From contig OZ037889.1 in assembly GCA_964035575.1 (NCBI GenBank), positions 868,001-932,000 of the forward strand: a DNA stretch of 64,000 bases, written 5' to 3'. Both the position numbers and the translations under genes were made by a program. Below the pieces are notes generated by a model that saw only the letters and a list, made by a program, of their open reading frames with translations, searched no databases and was not told where the DNA came from. Origin of the DNA: Rhynchopus sp. YZ270_cl-10. Lineage: Eukaryota; Euglenozoa; Diplonemea; Diplonemida; Diplonemidae. Of this stretch, positions 40,447 to 50,691 are shown in pieces (position 1 is the first letter of the stretch; every line of letters begins with the position of its first letter).

Positions 40447-43400
40447 TTATGGGGATGGAGGCCCCATCAGGAGCGGATTGGGGGCTGCGCGCTTTCGGTT
40501 AACTTTCTTGCGTACAACAGAACGTTTGGTGCGGCGTGGTGTGCGGGTGTCAGCTTTGAGGAGGCTGTGCAGCACCTTGTCGCCTGCTTGACGATGCTGG
40601 TCGTTCAGAGATGCAGCGTGGTCTTGCTTTACCACTACGCAATCCTTACAAAGACGGTCCACACCAGGGAAGTAGCGCTGTTGTAAGAAGGAGGGTTGTC
40701 CATTATTTGGTTGGGGAAAAAAAGACAGGAAGGTATCCCGAAAAGGGGGGTTTTTTTTATGAAAAGTTTTAATAGCGCTGTTGGGAGGGGGGGTCAAAAT
40801 AGCCCAAAAAAATGTTTGGTTTCTTGCGCTTTTTTTTTTTTTTTTTGTACTCAGGTACAGGGCTCTCGGAGATCACCCCCAAAACCCAAAAAGGGGGGTG
40901 ATTTGGGGTCAAAAAAATTTCCCCACACTATGTGCAAAGGGTGGGACGTGGGAAAGAAACTGCGGTCATGGCACCCGAAAGGTTCCGGGCGAAGCCACGG
41001 TACGCAACATTTCTATAAAATGTTGACATAAAATGGCACTGTCGTTGGTAATTATCGTCAGTTTGCATGAATTTTACTTCCATATTTTGCTAAACGAAAG
41101 TTTCTGGCGAAGCCACGGTACGCAACATTTCAAAAAAATGCGCTTAAAATTGCACACTATTGTACAGCCAAACTATGTCAAAGGGAAGGATGGTTGTAAG
41201 CTTGCGCCGCAGGCGCACGGTACGCTACTTTTTTCTTTCGCCATGCTGCATGCTTCCTTTTTCCTTCGGCGTTTGACCAATTGAGTCGCGTTCTGGCTGT
41301 GACGGGTCACTTTGTTCACTGCTGTGTGAACAACGGAGCTCTAGTAGAAAGACCCCCCAAAAAAAAATCCGGATTTCCCAACTTTTTTTTTTTTTTTGGG
41401 GGGTGATTTCAGTGTTTCCGCGCTCCTTCATTGGGTACGATTTTTGATGAAGAATCGTGATTTTGTACATAAAAGGTAAATACGTCCCGAGCCCGGCGCG
41501 CTACGCGCGCCGGGAGTTCACGGCAAGTTGGGGGCCTCCGGCGGAGAAACTAGAGTTCTGGCCCAAAAAAAACGCGTTCCAGCGCAGTCCCTGAGATTCC
41601 AAAAAAAAATAAAAAGGCGCGGTCGAGCCCGACCCGGAATAAGAGAATTCCTCGGGTATCCAGCTGAGGAGTTCAACTTCATTGATATTTGCACCAGACA
41701 CACGAATTATCAGTAACTTCAGTGCGTGTACAAAAAGAAACGGTGGTCATAGCATCAAGGCTCCTGGCGAAGCCACGGTACGCAACATTTCAAAAAATTG
41801 CGCTTAAAATTGCACACTTTTACAGCCAAATTATGTCATGGGAACGTGGGTTGCAAGCTTGCGCCGCAGGCGCACGGTACGCTACTTTTTTCCTTTCGCC
41901 ATGCTGCATGTTTCCTTTTCGTTCGGCGTTTGATCAATTGAGTCGCGTTCTGGCTGTGACGGGGTCACTTTGTTCATGAGGCCAGTTCTGGTCGCTCTCA
42001 GAGGCTTATGTGGGGGAATTTTTTTTTTTCGGGAATTTTTTTTTATTTTTTTTTTTTTCCAATGAAGAATTCTTCACTGGAAAAAATTTTTTTTTTGGGA
42101 TTTTTTTTTTTTTCGAAGAATTCTTCATCGGATTCTTCAGCGCGGAAAGTCTGGGTGATTTTCCGAAAAAATCACCCCCCCCAAAATCCGTTATTTTTTT
42201 TTTTTGGGGATTTTTGGGCAAAATCACCCCCCCCGAGAGCCTTGCTCAGGTAGCTACGTAGCCTTCAGGGAGGCAATCGTGTGCTAATACAGAAAGTATC
42301 AGTCAAGGCTGTCCTTACAGACGCTTTTTTGTCAAAAAAAAAATAAAAATGAATGTTCGAAAAGAAAAAGGGGGGTCATCGGAGGGAGTGCATAAACAGG
42401 AATTAAAAAAACAGAGATCCTGATGTTTCTTCAGCAAGGATTTTTAACCCTTTATGGACCAAGAGGATATATATATCCACGAAAATGCTTAACATGGCTT
42501 CTACTCGGACTTTTTCAGCGATTTTTTTTTTAGTGGAAAGATTTGATGTGAAATCTTTCCAAAGAAGCAAGATTCAATTTATTTTGACACTCTCATACAC
42601 TGTCACCAAATCGAGGCATTTCCAAGTTTTCGACTTTTTCGGGTATATTTTGGGAATAATGAACTACTCTGGCGAGCTTGAGTCATCAGAGGATTCAAAC
42701 TTTGGTGTGAAGGGAACCATTTTGTACGGTTTTCAGAACAAAACTAAAATAATGGAAAATATCTGCGACCGGGCAAAGTAACACTCGTCGTAGCAGTTCC
42801 TGACCCTGAACTGGCTGTGCCTCTTCTCCGTGTATTTATTGCCCTTTGTCTTTTGGGGGACATTGTACAAAAGAAGCTGTATCAACACAGTCAAGGTACA
42901 GAGACACTGGCAGGAGGGTGTTGGTCGACAACTTCTTCTTGCTCGGGAAACAGGCGGCTAAAAGCAGATTACATGTGCGGGGGATGCGGCGTTCAACACC
43001 AGGCCAAGTTGGCCAAAAGCCCCAAAAGCCCCAACTTTTGTACTGTCCAACCTCTGTACAATTACGGTATATTTAGCTGGTTGGTACCTTCTCTCCATGC
43101 AGTGAGACATTATCTACTAGGACTTTTTGATCGATTTTTCTTTCTTTTGAAAGATTTTGAACCGATCTTTCAAATAAAGCCATTTTCGAATACCGAAAAA
43201 ACAGGTGCGCAGCCGGAATAATTTTTTTCTTCAAAATTTTCAGGAAAAAATATCAGCTCTCCTCAATTTTCCATTTTCCATTTTTCTCATTTTATTTCGA
43301 TTTCTGCTCCATTTGAAAGATCTGCTCAAAATCTTTCAATTGCGGCCAGGTACGATCAAAAATATGCATCGGATCTCATTTTACCTATGTGAGAGACAAT

Positions 43401-44081
43401 CATAGCAAAACGCAAAATACGGCCGTGGTCCATAAAGGGTTAAAAAAATATAAAAAGATGGTTTTCAACCAGGCACTCCGCTAGGTACTAAAGTTCTGTT
43501 GATTGTCAACAGAACTTTTTGAAAATGGGGAAAAAAAGAAAAAAAAAAAAGTTCTGCTAAGTGGTTCAGACCCGTTCTACCTGTCAAAAAAGCTCAGGAG
43601 AAGAAGATATGGAGAGGTGAGTGCTCAAACGTCCCAAAAAAGTCAAAATCGGGCGTTGGTAAAAAAAAAAGTTGCGTACCGTGCGCCTGCGGCGCAAGCA
43701 TGTACCCCACCAACGTGGACCATCAACAGAATATTTTCAAAATCGGAAATCCTAGCGGAGAGCCTGTTTTCAACCAGGCACTCCGCTAGGTACTAAAGTT
43801 CTGTTGATTGTCAACAGAACTTTTTGAAAATGGGGAAAAAAAAAAAAAAAAAAAAAGTTCTGCTGAGTGGTTCAGACCCGTTCTACTTGTCAAAAAAGCT
43901 CAGGAGAAGAAGATATGGAGAGGTGAGTGCTCAAACGTCCCAAAAAAGTCAAAATCGGGCGTTGAAAAAAAAAAAAGTTGCGTACCGTGCGCCTGCGGCG
44001 CAAGCATGTACCCCACCACGTGGACCATCAACAGAACATTTTCAAAATCGGAAATCCTAGCGGAGAGCCTGGTTTTCAACA

Positions 44082-44117
<36 letters not shown>

Positions 44118-44377
44118 CAATTGGGTACGCTGATTCACAGTTCAAGGGGGGGTGAGATGGCATACCTGAGAATCACTGAAGCCCCGATGGGAGTCGACAT
44201 CACGTCCACACCCGGGACAGTGTAATGTGTCGTCTTCACGATTGATGGCAAGTGTGCTCGAGGGGAATTCTGGTCCATTGCCTTCAAGCCAACGCTTCGT
44301 GGGGTCCTTTTTGGTGCCAACGTTTCTGAACTCAACTCTGTTCTGAACAATTAGAGTTGGCACAGTGTTTGCGCTCA
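40447..44377 (-). CDS. Zinc-cluster protein, 3' part (2 exons seen; 5' exon missing)
   Basis: Exon 44166-44377 has a CTTTGCAG acceptor and a GTATGC donor; exon 40447-40677 has a CTTACAACAG acceptor and a stop. Joined in phase 0 they give about 146 residues with TLHCPGCGRDVDSHRGFSDS before the junction and RYFPGVDRLCKDCVV after it, so a C..C plus C..C zinc cluster is completed only by the splice. The C-terminus is basic (RTPRRTKRSVVRKKVNRKR). I do not recognise the family; nucleic-acid or chromatin binding is possible. No ATG lies in frame in the first exon seen, so a 5' exon must lie between 44378 and 45331; a short one near 45050 is possible. The 3.5-kb intron is mostly transposons. Confidence 0.6.
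40858..42244. mobile_element. hAT element with nested repeats, in an intron
   Basis: 1387 bp, ends CAGGGCTCTCGG and the inverse of CAAGGCTCTCGG, flanked by a perfect 8-bp duplication CTCAGGTA (40850-40857, 42245-42252). Inside are two direct copies of the TGCGCCGCAGGCGCA-type unit (about 40950-41300 and 41755-41990), which match the interior of the 0.97-kb hAT element in inverse orientation, and a 23-nt hairpin CCCGGCGCG..CGCGCCGGG at 41492-41514. No transposase. Confidence 0.85.
42448..43439. mobile_element. piggyBac-like element (TTAA target), degenerate or non-autonomous
   Basis: 992 bp. Inverted ends CCCTTTATGGACCA match over 14 bp and are each bordered by TTAA, the signature of piggyBac elements. 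Plus-strand open frames at 42485-42781 and 42817-43221 could be remnants; the second has MCGGCGVQHQ, perhaps part of a zinc motif, but no transposase catalytic residues can be recognised. Several short inverted motifs built on GAAAGATTT lie inside. Confidence 0.75.
43470..43766. mobile_element. hAT-type MITE, tandem copy 1
   Basis: 297 bp, inverted ends CAGGCACTCCGCTAGG and CAGGCTCTCCGCTAGG, flanked by TTTTCAAC on both sides. It also contains an inner hairpin AGTTCTGTTGATTGTCAACAGAAC (24 nt, stem 11) and a TGCGCCTGCGGCGCA core. Confidence 0.85.
43775..44071. mobile_element. hAT-type MITE, tandem copy 2
   Basis: 297 bp, almost identical to copy 1, and directly after a shared TTTTCAAC. A further TTTTCAAC follows its right end one base later. 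The two differ mainly in A-run length. It lies 95 bp from the zinc-gene exon on the coding strand's downstream side. Confidence 0.85.
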
Positions 44378-45331
44378 CTGCAAAGAATGGAAGAAGAAAG
44401 AGAGAGAAAATTATACCAAAAAAAGGGACGCAAAAAAAAATTAGATAAACCGCGAAGTATATGTTAGAGGGCAAAAAGTTGGATTGAAATACAACAGCCC
44501 GATCGTGGTAGTGAACCCACAGTTGAGTTGTTGATTTAAAAAAAAAATTCAAATAAAACAATGAAGAGAAAAAGAAGAAAAAAAACTGATGAACCAACGA
44601 ACAGACTAACCGACGAAGAGGAAAAACTAAGAATAGAATCGCGAAATGTGCTTGAGTTTCAAAATAAAGGGAGGAGGAAGGGAGGAAGGGAGGGGGAAAA
44701 AAGGGATGGTTTCTTTTTTTATAATGAATTTCTCCTTTTTTCCTTTTGAGTCAAATTTGATGAAGCTGATGAAAGAAAAAAAAAAAACATTTCCCCCTCA
44801 AAAAAAAAGGGCAAAGCACATAGGGAAAAGGGGGGATAGGTGAGGGGAGGTGATGATGTATTTTTTTTCAAAAAAAATGTTTTTGGTTTTTGTTTTTTTT
44901 CTCCTTCTTCAAAAAAAAACAAAAACCAAAAACAGAAGAGAAAAAAAAACATCAAAAAAAGAGGGGAGGGCAAAAGGGTGATAAGTTGGATCCTCCCACT
45001 CCCTCCCCCTCTTCCCCACCGTCCGCGCTTTTAACTTCTTTGGCAGAGTAACAACATTTGGAAATCAGCTCCCCCCACTCTTGTGGCTAGACTTTATTTT
45101 TTTTAATTTTTTTGGGAGTCGGAAGGTTGCTGTTTATTATGATGTTGTCCCTTTGTATTTTTTTGTTGTTGTTGCTATTTTATTGATGCTCTGCTAAAGG
45201 TAGGGGAGGGGAGGGTGAAAAGAACATGCACACAATGAAAACACACAGAGACAAACCTGATTTTGAAAAATAAAATTTCACAACAAAAAAAAAAGAAGAA
45301 GAAAAAAAAAACTCCCCCAGTGAGACTGCGC
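44378..45331. other. Gap expected to hold a 5' exon; none certain
   Basis: Purine- and poly-A/T-rich. ATG codons on the minus strand (for example near 45051) have weak downstream donors. It also contains a 20-bp-class perfect inverted pair TTTTTGGTTTTTGTTTTTTTT against its complement at about 44880-44935. Confidence 0.45.
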
Positions 45332-46873
45332 TCAATAATCCCCGCCACCGCCACCTGCCTTGTACCCTGTGGCCCTGAGGTCTCGTCTTGCTGCCACAAT
45401 GTCGGTTTTTGTCTTTCTCTTGTCGCCAGGTTTTTGGGTGTTTTTCTTGCAGACTCTGTGGATGTCACGCATTTCTTCGTGTCTCATGATTCCAATCACA
45501 CGTTTTTTAAGATGTTCTTGGTTAATTTCTGTGCAGCCAGACTCGCTCACACTGTAGTTCCCGCCGACCTTAGAACGGGGCACACGTCTCGTCGTGACAG
45601 TCGAGGCGGCGGCACTCTGCTTCTTCGCCTTCTTAAGCGCTTTGAGCCTCTGTTTGCGTTCCAGCTCCTCATCGCTGTTCAGCTCCTCTTCTTCTTCTTC
45701 TTCTTCGTCATCGTTTTCGTGCTTGCCGTCGTCGTTTTCGCGCGGCTTCTCAGACACACCAAGGTTTGTGAGCATGTCCGACGTCAGGGCAAGCTCCTTT
45801 GCTTCGTCCATCACCTTCTCCTGCGCCTGCTTGCGCTCACCCTCCTCACCTTCCTCCGATGAGGAGTCGGAGTCAGAGTCAGAGTCGGAATCCTCCTCTG
45901 GTGTGGCCCCTGTGTTGAGAAGGCTCTCCAGGGTGGGCTCGCACTCCTTGTTGTAGCCGGTGGCACGGATGCGCTCGTCGAGGGAGGTCTTCTTCTCGGT
46001 GTCGACGTGCAGCTCTGGGATGTAGTCGCTGTGGATCTTGAAGCGTCTTCTGAAGAAGTCGTGGATGCACTTCACGTCACGGTCGAAGTAGAGTTTCGCG
46101 TTAGGGTGGTTTGTGGACGTCATCTGTGGGAAGTCGATAACAACCAACTCGTCGTCGTCTGTGATCATCACGTTGAACTCGTTGAAGTCACCGTGAATGA
46201 GTCCGTACTGCGCAAACTTAATGATAAGGTCGATCGCGGTCTTGAAGACACGCAGGGGGTTCTCCAGCTCCTTCACGCTTGTCAGCGTGCAGCCCTCCAC
46301 CTTCTCCATCACAACCACGTGACGGTTGTGGTCCACAGGTGCGGGCACCGGGAAGCCCTCTGCGTGGAGGGCCTGCATGAAGGAGTACTCCTTGGTCGCA
46401 GCAAGGCGGGAGAGGTAGAACCACGACTCTCCGCGGATCTGGCGTCCGTTCTTGTAGTCACGGTTGTTCTTGACGGTACGGAAGGAGGTACGGCCGAGAC
46501 GCTGCAGCTTCATGACCATCTCCTTGTCGTCCTCGTTGGCCACGACGTAGACGTCGGACTCCTTACCCACTCCGATCTTGCTCCCGACGTGCGATATGCT
46601 TCCACGCTTGACAAAGGTGCGCATAGCCAGGTAGTCGTACCCCATGTAGTTCATACGGTACCCATCATAGAATTTGCAGTCGTGCAGCAGGAAGTTGTGT
46701 TTCAGCAGCCACCGCAGACGCTTCTTCGCCCCACCCGCCTTCAAACCAGCAATCTTCTCGACAAGCAGCGCAGGCGCGACTTCGTGGTTTCTGCTTGCAA
46801 GCTCGACAGACGCAAGCACACGGAAGTCTTCTTCATCGAGATACCTCAACAGCGAGGCATCAAAACGCACCAT
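45332..46873 (-). CDS. RIOK2: RIO2-type atypical protein kinase
   Basis: RIO2 is needed for the last steps of 40S ribosomal subunit maturation in the cytoplasm. 513 residues. The winged-helix N-domain (about 1-90) ends in YMGYDYLAMRTFVKRG, a family hallmark. The kinase domain carries the phosphate loop GVGKESDVYV (101-110), K122 in VMKLQRLGRTSFR, catalytic HGDFNEFN (D229, N234) and metal-binding VVIDFPQM (D247). After residue 310 there is an acidic Ser/Glu-rich tail, typical for the family, then a Lys-rich end. Single exon, intact. The start is family-typical (MVRFDASLLRYL). No unusual loss. Confidence 0.95.
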   Translation of the reverse strand: MVRFDASLLRYLDEEDFRVLASVELASRNHEVAPALLVEKIAGLKAGGAKKRLRWLLKHNFLLHDCKFYDGYRMNYMGYDYLAMRTFVKRGSISHVGSKIGVGKESDVYVVANEDDKEMVMKLQRLGRTSFRTVKNNRDYKNGRQIRGESWFYLSRLAATKEYSFMQALHAEGFPVPAPVDHNRHVVVMEKVEGCTLTSVKELENPLRVFKTAIDLIIKFAQYGLIHGDFNEFNVMITDDDELVVIDFPQMTSTNHPNAKLYFDRDVKCIHDFFRRRFKIHSDYIPELHVDTEKKTSLDERIRATGYNKECEPTLESLLNTGATPEEDSDSDSDSDSSSEEGEEGERKQAQEKVMDEAKELALTSDMLTNLGVSEKPRENDDGKHENDDEEEEEEEELNSDEELERKQRLKALKKAKKQSAAASTVTTRRVPRSKVGGNYSVSESGCTEINQEHLKKRVIGIMRHEEMRDIHRVCKKNTQKPGDKRKTKTDIVAARRDLRATGYKAGGGGGDY

Positions 46874-47512
46874 TGCAAAAAAAGGGCCGGGGTAACAAAG
46901 GGGGCAAAGAAACGGATGTGTATTGATGCGCGTGTGTCACTGGAGGGCGGGGTTGGGGTGGTGATTAGTTTTGGGGGTGAGGGCTTGCACTCACTCTATT
47001 GCGAACGAAAGACAAGCACGTACCAAGAACGAACTCTCACGGGAGCACGACCCTGAATGACTTACGACGCCACCCCAGATGCAGAGAGGGGGAACCATTA
47101 ACCACAGAGAGCGGGTAGATGCCACAGCAGAATAGTGCACATTGGTGCGATGTGGATGGCGGCTCAGACAAATTCGCCATCACAAATGACACCACAGCAA
47201 GGAAGACTGCAACCGTTTGGGTGACCTCCTAAGATGGAGTGTCAGAGTTACGAGCATGACTCTCCTCCCCTACGGAAAAAGATGTGTTTCCGTGTAGGCG
47301 TTGATCACCACGAAGCCCAGAAGTAATTATCACGAAGATTATCTCGCAGCCCAGCAGCAGCAACAACAACGTTTGGCAACATCTCTGGTGTTACGATCTA
47401 CATTAACAGCAGCCAGGCATCTCCAATTCAGTACAGTGTACCTTTGGAAGGGCAGAGTGCGCACGACATATGTGATCCCAATGACGTCCGGAAATAATAA
47501 AAAGTTGGGAAC
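46874..47512. other. Intergenic stretch, no gene recognised
   Basis: More balanced in base composition than most spacers here. It carries no repeat that I can match and no convincing frame on either strand. Its origin is unclear. Confidence 0.5.
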
Positions 47513-49470
47513 TCACAACTGACGAACTAAGAACTGCCAGTAGAGCATGCAACAGACAAAATGGACAATCAGGGGCAACTCTGAAAATGACGAAGAGCTT
47601 TTGACCATAGTGGACACAGAGGTGCAAGGAAAACGTAGAATACGGTCACAGGAGGGATAGGATACTCCGCAAGCCGGATCCGATACAGAAGAATACGCAG
47701 GTTGATGTGCAGGGAAGCCATAGTATGCATACCTTCGGCCTCTTCGGACATAACGTCGTCAAGGGTCTTTGCAGCACGCTTCTTGGTGTTCGAGTGTGCT
47801 GCTTTTTGCACATTGGTTGGGGTCGTACCTGTGGCTGCTATTAGGTCGGATGTGGCGCGTGCTGCTGCTGCAGAGAGTACCTCCTCTTTGTGCACAGGTG
47901 GTGGTGTGCTGGGTGTGTGGCTATGTGTCTGCAACAACATCGATATCTTCGACGCCAGCCTCGACTCTGCCTTGTCCCCTGCAGGCACAAGCCCTGCAGA
48001 CAGCTTCTGCTGTTCACGCAGCGCCTCCCCTTCCCTCTGTGTGGTGACGGAGGCACGCTCTGGTGCGGGTAGGGCTTCCTCACAATCCCTGACGAAGGGG
48101 ACGGGGACGGGGACCTGCTGTTCCATGACCGCCGCCCCTTCTACAAACACTTCGATCTCGTCGTCATTGGTATCCACAACGTCTTCAGTGGCAGCGCTGT
48201 TGCTGACCTCCACATCGTCCTGCACAACAACCAACACAGGCGGGTCGCTTTCGTCTGCGTCTGCATCAGAGTCTTCCGCCGGCTCGGCTGCCCAGGCGTC
48301 ACGTATGCTCTCTCTTATCTCTACTGGGATGTCGTTCGGTGGTGTTGGCTGCCTATCCTCAGCCCCGAGGTTTTGCTGCCGTTCGTAGACCTCTTTGAAC
48401 CCTGCGTTCACAAGCTTCGGGAGGTCCACACCCTCATCCTCGTTGGCATGCATATGATGATCTGGGGTGCCTGCCTCCGCAGGCGGTATGTCGAGGCACG
48501 TCCGTGCTGTCTCCTTCTGTGTTGCGGAGAGCGGCGGCGGACGTGTCTTCGCCGTCCACTCATTTCGGAGGTGCTTCCCATACGTCATCTGCGTGAACAG
48601 CGCTGCAGACCGTACGTGCACACCACGGATCGTCCCAAAGATGCAAAGACTGTACAAATGAGCCTTCGAAAGATGTGTCTCGCCCTCCAATAAAGACGGA
48701 AAGTCGTAATTAGGGTACCGCAGGTGCAGCGAGTATAGCAACCGTGAACGCACCCGCCACGCAAGCGCGCGAGCAAGCATGATGGTTGCGTTGACGTCAT
48801 CAACCTCCATAAGCGTGCAAGGAAAGCCATAAAAGACTGACTCGCCCTTCGTCCCCGCCACCTCCGTTCGCCCGTCGATGTACATATGTGTGCTCTGTTT
48901 GATGTCCCCCTCCTTAGGGTTCATCACCGTCATCGCAAGCCGCACAGCTCTAACAAGCGCTGCACGACGTACGAAGCGGTCCTCCTTGTCTTGCTTCATG
49001 ATCTGGTGGATTTCGTTGGGCCAGATCACTGCGATGCCGTGTTTGAGGTGGTCCGAGCCTGTTATCGTTTCTATTAGGGTAAGGTAGTCATCTCGGGGCA
49101 GGTCTCGTGCGTTTTCGAAACGCGGGCTGATTGGGGACCGGAACTTCTCCAGCATGGGATGCACCACAGTGACATTCTTTGGTACGAATGTGCACACTGC
49201 TACAATCGGGCCCGCAAGCGACACTCCTGTAGTTGTGATCCCCGCCACCCACTCCCCCGGGTGGAACGCCACTGACCCCCTCAGCTGCACCGCCCGCTCT
49301 ATGTCCGCCAGCTCCAACGTCACAGCACTGTGCTGCACGGTCATATTGTTGCCGCTCAACGTCGCCTCCTTCGCCGACGTAAACTTTGCCAGACATCCCC
49401 GAACGGATGCATCTTCAAAGGCAATCCGCTGGCCCCATGTAAACACACGGGGCAGGGTTCTGTGGAACAT
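47513..49470 (-). CDS. Large protein of unknown function with acidic middle
   Basis: The main exon, 47733-49470, gives about 579 residues from MFHRTLPRVFTWGQRIAFED; a GTATGC donor then a CGTCATTTTCAG acceptor (47580) give a short in-frame last exon ending VRQL at 47513. Without that splice the frame runs on to 47569. The N-terminal 330 residues are globular, mixed alpha/beta with GVSLAGPIVAVCTFVPKNVT and YIDGRTEVAGTKGES; the next 200 are acidic (SDADADESD, TNDDEIEVFVEG) and disordered-looking. I do not recognise the family. It lies 94 bp from the next gene, fitting a common pre-mRNA. Confidence 0.6.
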
Positions 49471-49563
49471 CTAATACCATCCCTGTTGAAACATTCTCTT
49501 TTCGGGGGGAAGACTTGACCAAAAAAAAATATCCTTTTTTTTATTCTTGAATCTCATTTTATT

Positions 49564-50541
49564 TTATGCATCCAATGGGAGGTGCGCCGTGATCGCGCGC
49601 GTCAGCGTCGGGAAAGGCGACACCTCCACTGCCAGTTGAGGGGGAGGGACGAGCTGCATTGCTGCTGTCATGCCTGTGTGGAATGCCACGGGGTTTCTCA
49701 CCTGCGCTGCCCAGTATTGTGCTTTGTATGCAACACTCTCAGCACCCTCCCCACCACCCACCCCTGCTGCCACAAGACAACGTTCCACAGCCCCACCAGC
49801 ACCACCTCCCACCAGCTCCGCTTCACTCAACACCGCTGTCGGCAAAAACACCCCTGTTGCCTGCGACATCACGTCCGCCATATCCCTTTTGAACACATGC
49901 TCCACGAGGTTCGCCTCCAACTCCCTCATCGCTTCCTCCGTCACCAACGGAGAATGAAATGCGTACTTCACCGGAAGCATCTTCGCAGGAATCTTTGCCC
50001 CTTTAAACGCCCCACGCGCCTCAGACACGGAGGCTCCGCTGATCGTTGTCGAGCGCAGATCATTTGCAGCCGCAACAGAGACCACCTCCCCTAGCCCCGC
50101 CTCTTTCAGCACCGAAGATGCAGTCTCGACGTTGCAGAGCACAACCGCCATTTCTCCCTTTGCGTTTTGAAGGCATTGGGCACGATAGTATACCAAGGCC
50201 ATGGCTTCGTGTGTTGTGAGAATGCCTGCTTGGTGTGCGGCAGCGACTTCGCCGAGGCTGTGTCCGACTGTGCAGTGGAAGGGAGCAGATGATGTCTTCG
50301 AGTGTGAGGTGGAGAGCGCAATCTGGAGTGCAGCAAGCAACGGCTGTGCCACCACCGTGTCGTCCACCCCCTCGCACGTCTCCATCGCCGTGCTCACACA
50401 AAACCCTCCACCACAACGGAGATACGCCTCACTACACTCCTCAACCACCCCCCTGAAGGTCGGATCCTTCAAAAAAGCGCCCGCCATACCAACCCGCTGC
50501 GCACCTTGCCCAACAAACACACCAAGACGACGACACGCCAT
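49564..50541 (-). CDS. Malonyl-CoA-type acyltransferase
   Basis: Transfers malonyl (or related acyl) groups from CoA to an acyl carrier protein at the start of fatty-acid or polyketide synthesis. 325 residues, stand-alone. It has GQGAQ (11-15), nucleophile motif GHSLGE (93-98, Ser95) and the substrate motif YAFHS with catalytic His196; Phe in that motif favours malonyl over methylmalonyl. It ends with YWAAQVRNPVAF and EVSPFPTL, as in other domains of this fold. The start at 50541 is preceded by TTTTTTTTTGTCCAG and a short A-rich leader. Whether it is mitochondrial cannot be told: no strong transit peptide is visible at MACRRLGV. Confidence 0.9.
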   Translation of the reverse strand: MACRRLGVFVGQGAQRVGMAGAFLKDPTFRGVVEECSEAYLRCGGGFCVSTAMETCEGVDDTVVAQPLLAALQIALSTSHSKTSSAPFHCTVGHSLGEVAAAHQAGILTTHEAMALVYYRAQCLQNAKGEMAVVLCNVETASSVLKEAGLGEVVSVAAANDLRSTTISGASVSEARGAFKGAKIPAKMLPVKYAFHSPLVTEEAMRELEANLVEHVFKRDMADVMSQATGVFLPTAVLSEAELVGGGAGGAVERCLVAAGVGGGEGAESVAYKAQYWAAQVRNPVAFHTGMTAAMQLVPPPQLAVEVSPFPTLTRAITAHLPLDA

Positions 50542-50691
50542 ACTCAAGATATTTTTTTTTTTCTGGACAAAAAAAAATGAAGTTAGAAATTCGCAGAACA
50601 AAAATTACGATTGAATACTTTCTTTAGAGCCTCATCAGAGGTTTTAAAAAAAAAACGACGTTTTTTTTTTTTCTAGAATTCCCAGTTTTCC

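Noticed and set aside
47301-47522. Plus-strand frame with a Gln-rich run
   Set aside because: The (CAG)n stretch makes it look protein-like, but there is no family, no splice or start context and it opposes the surrounding genes.
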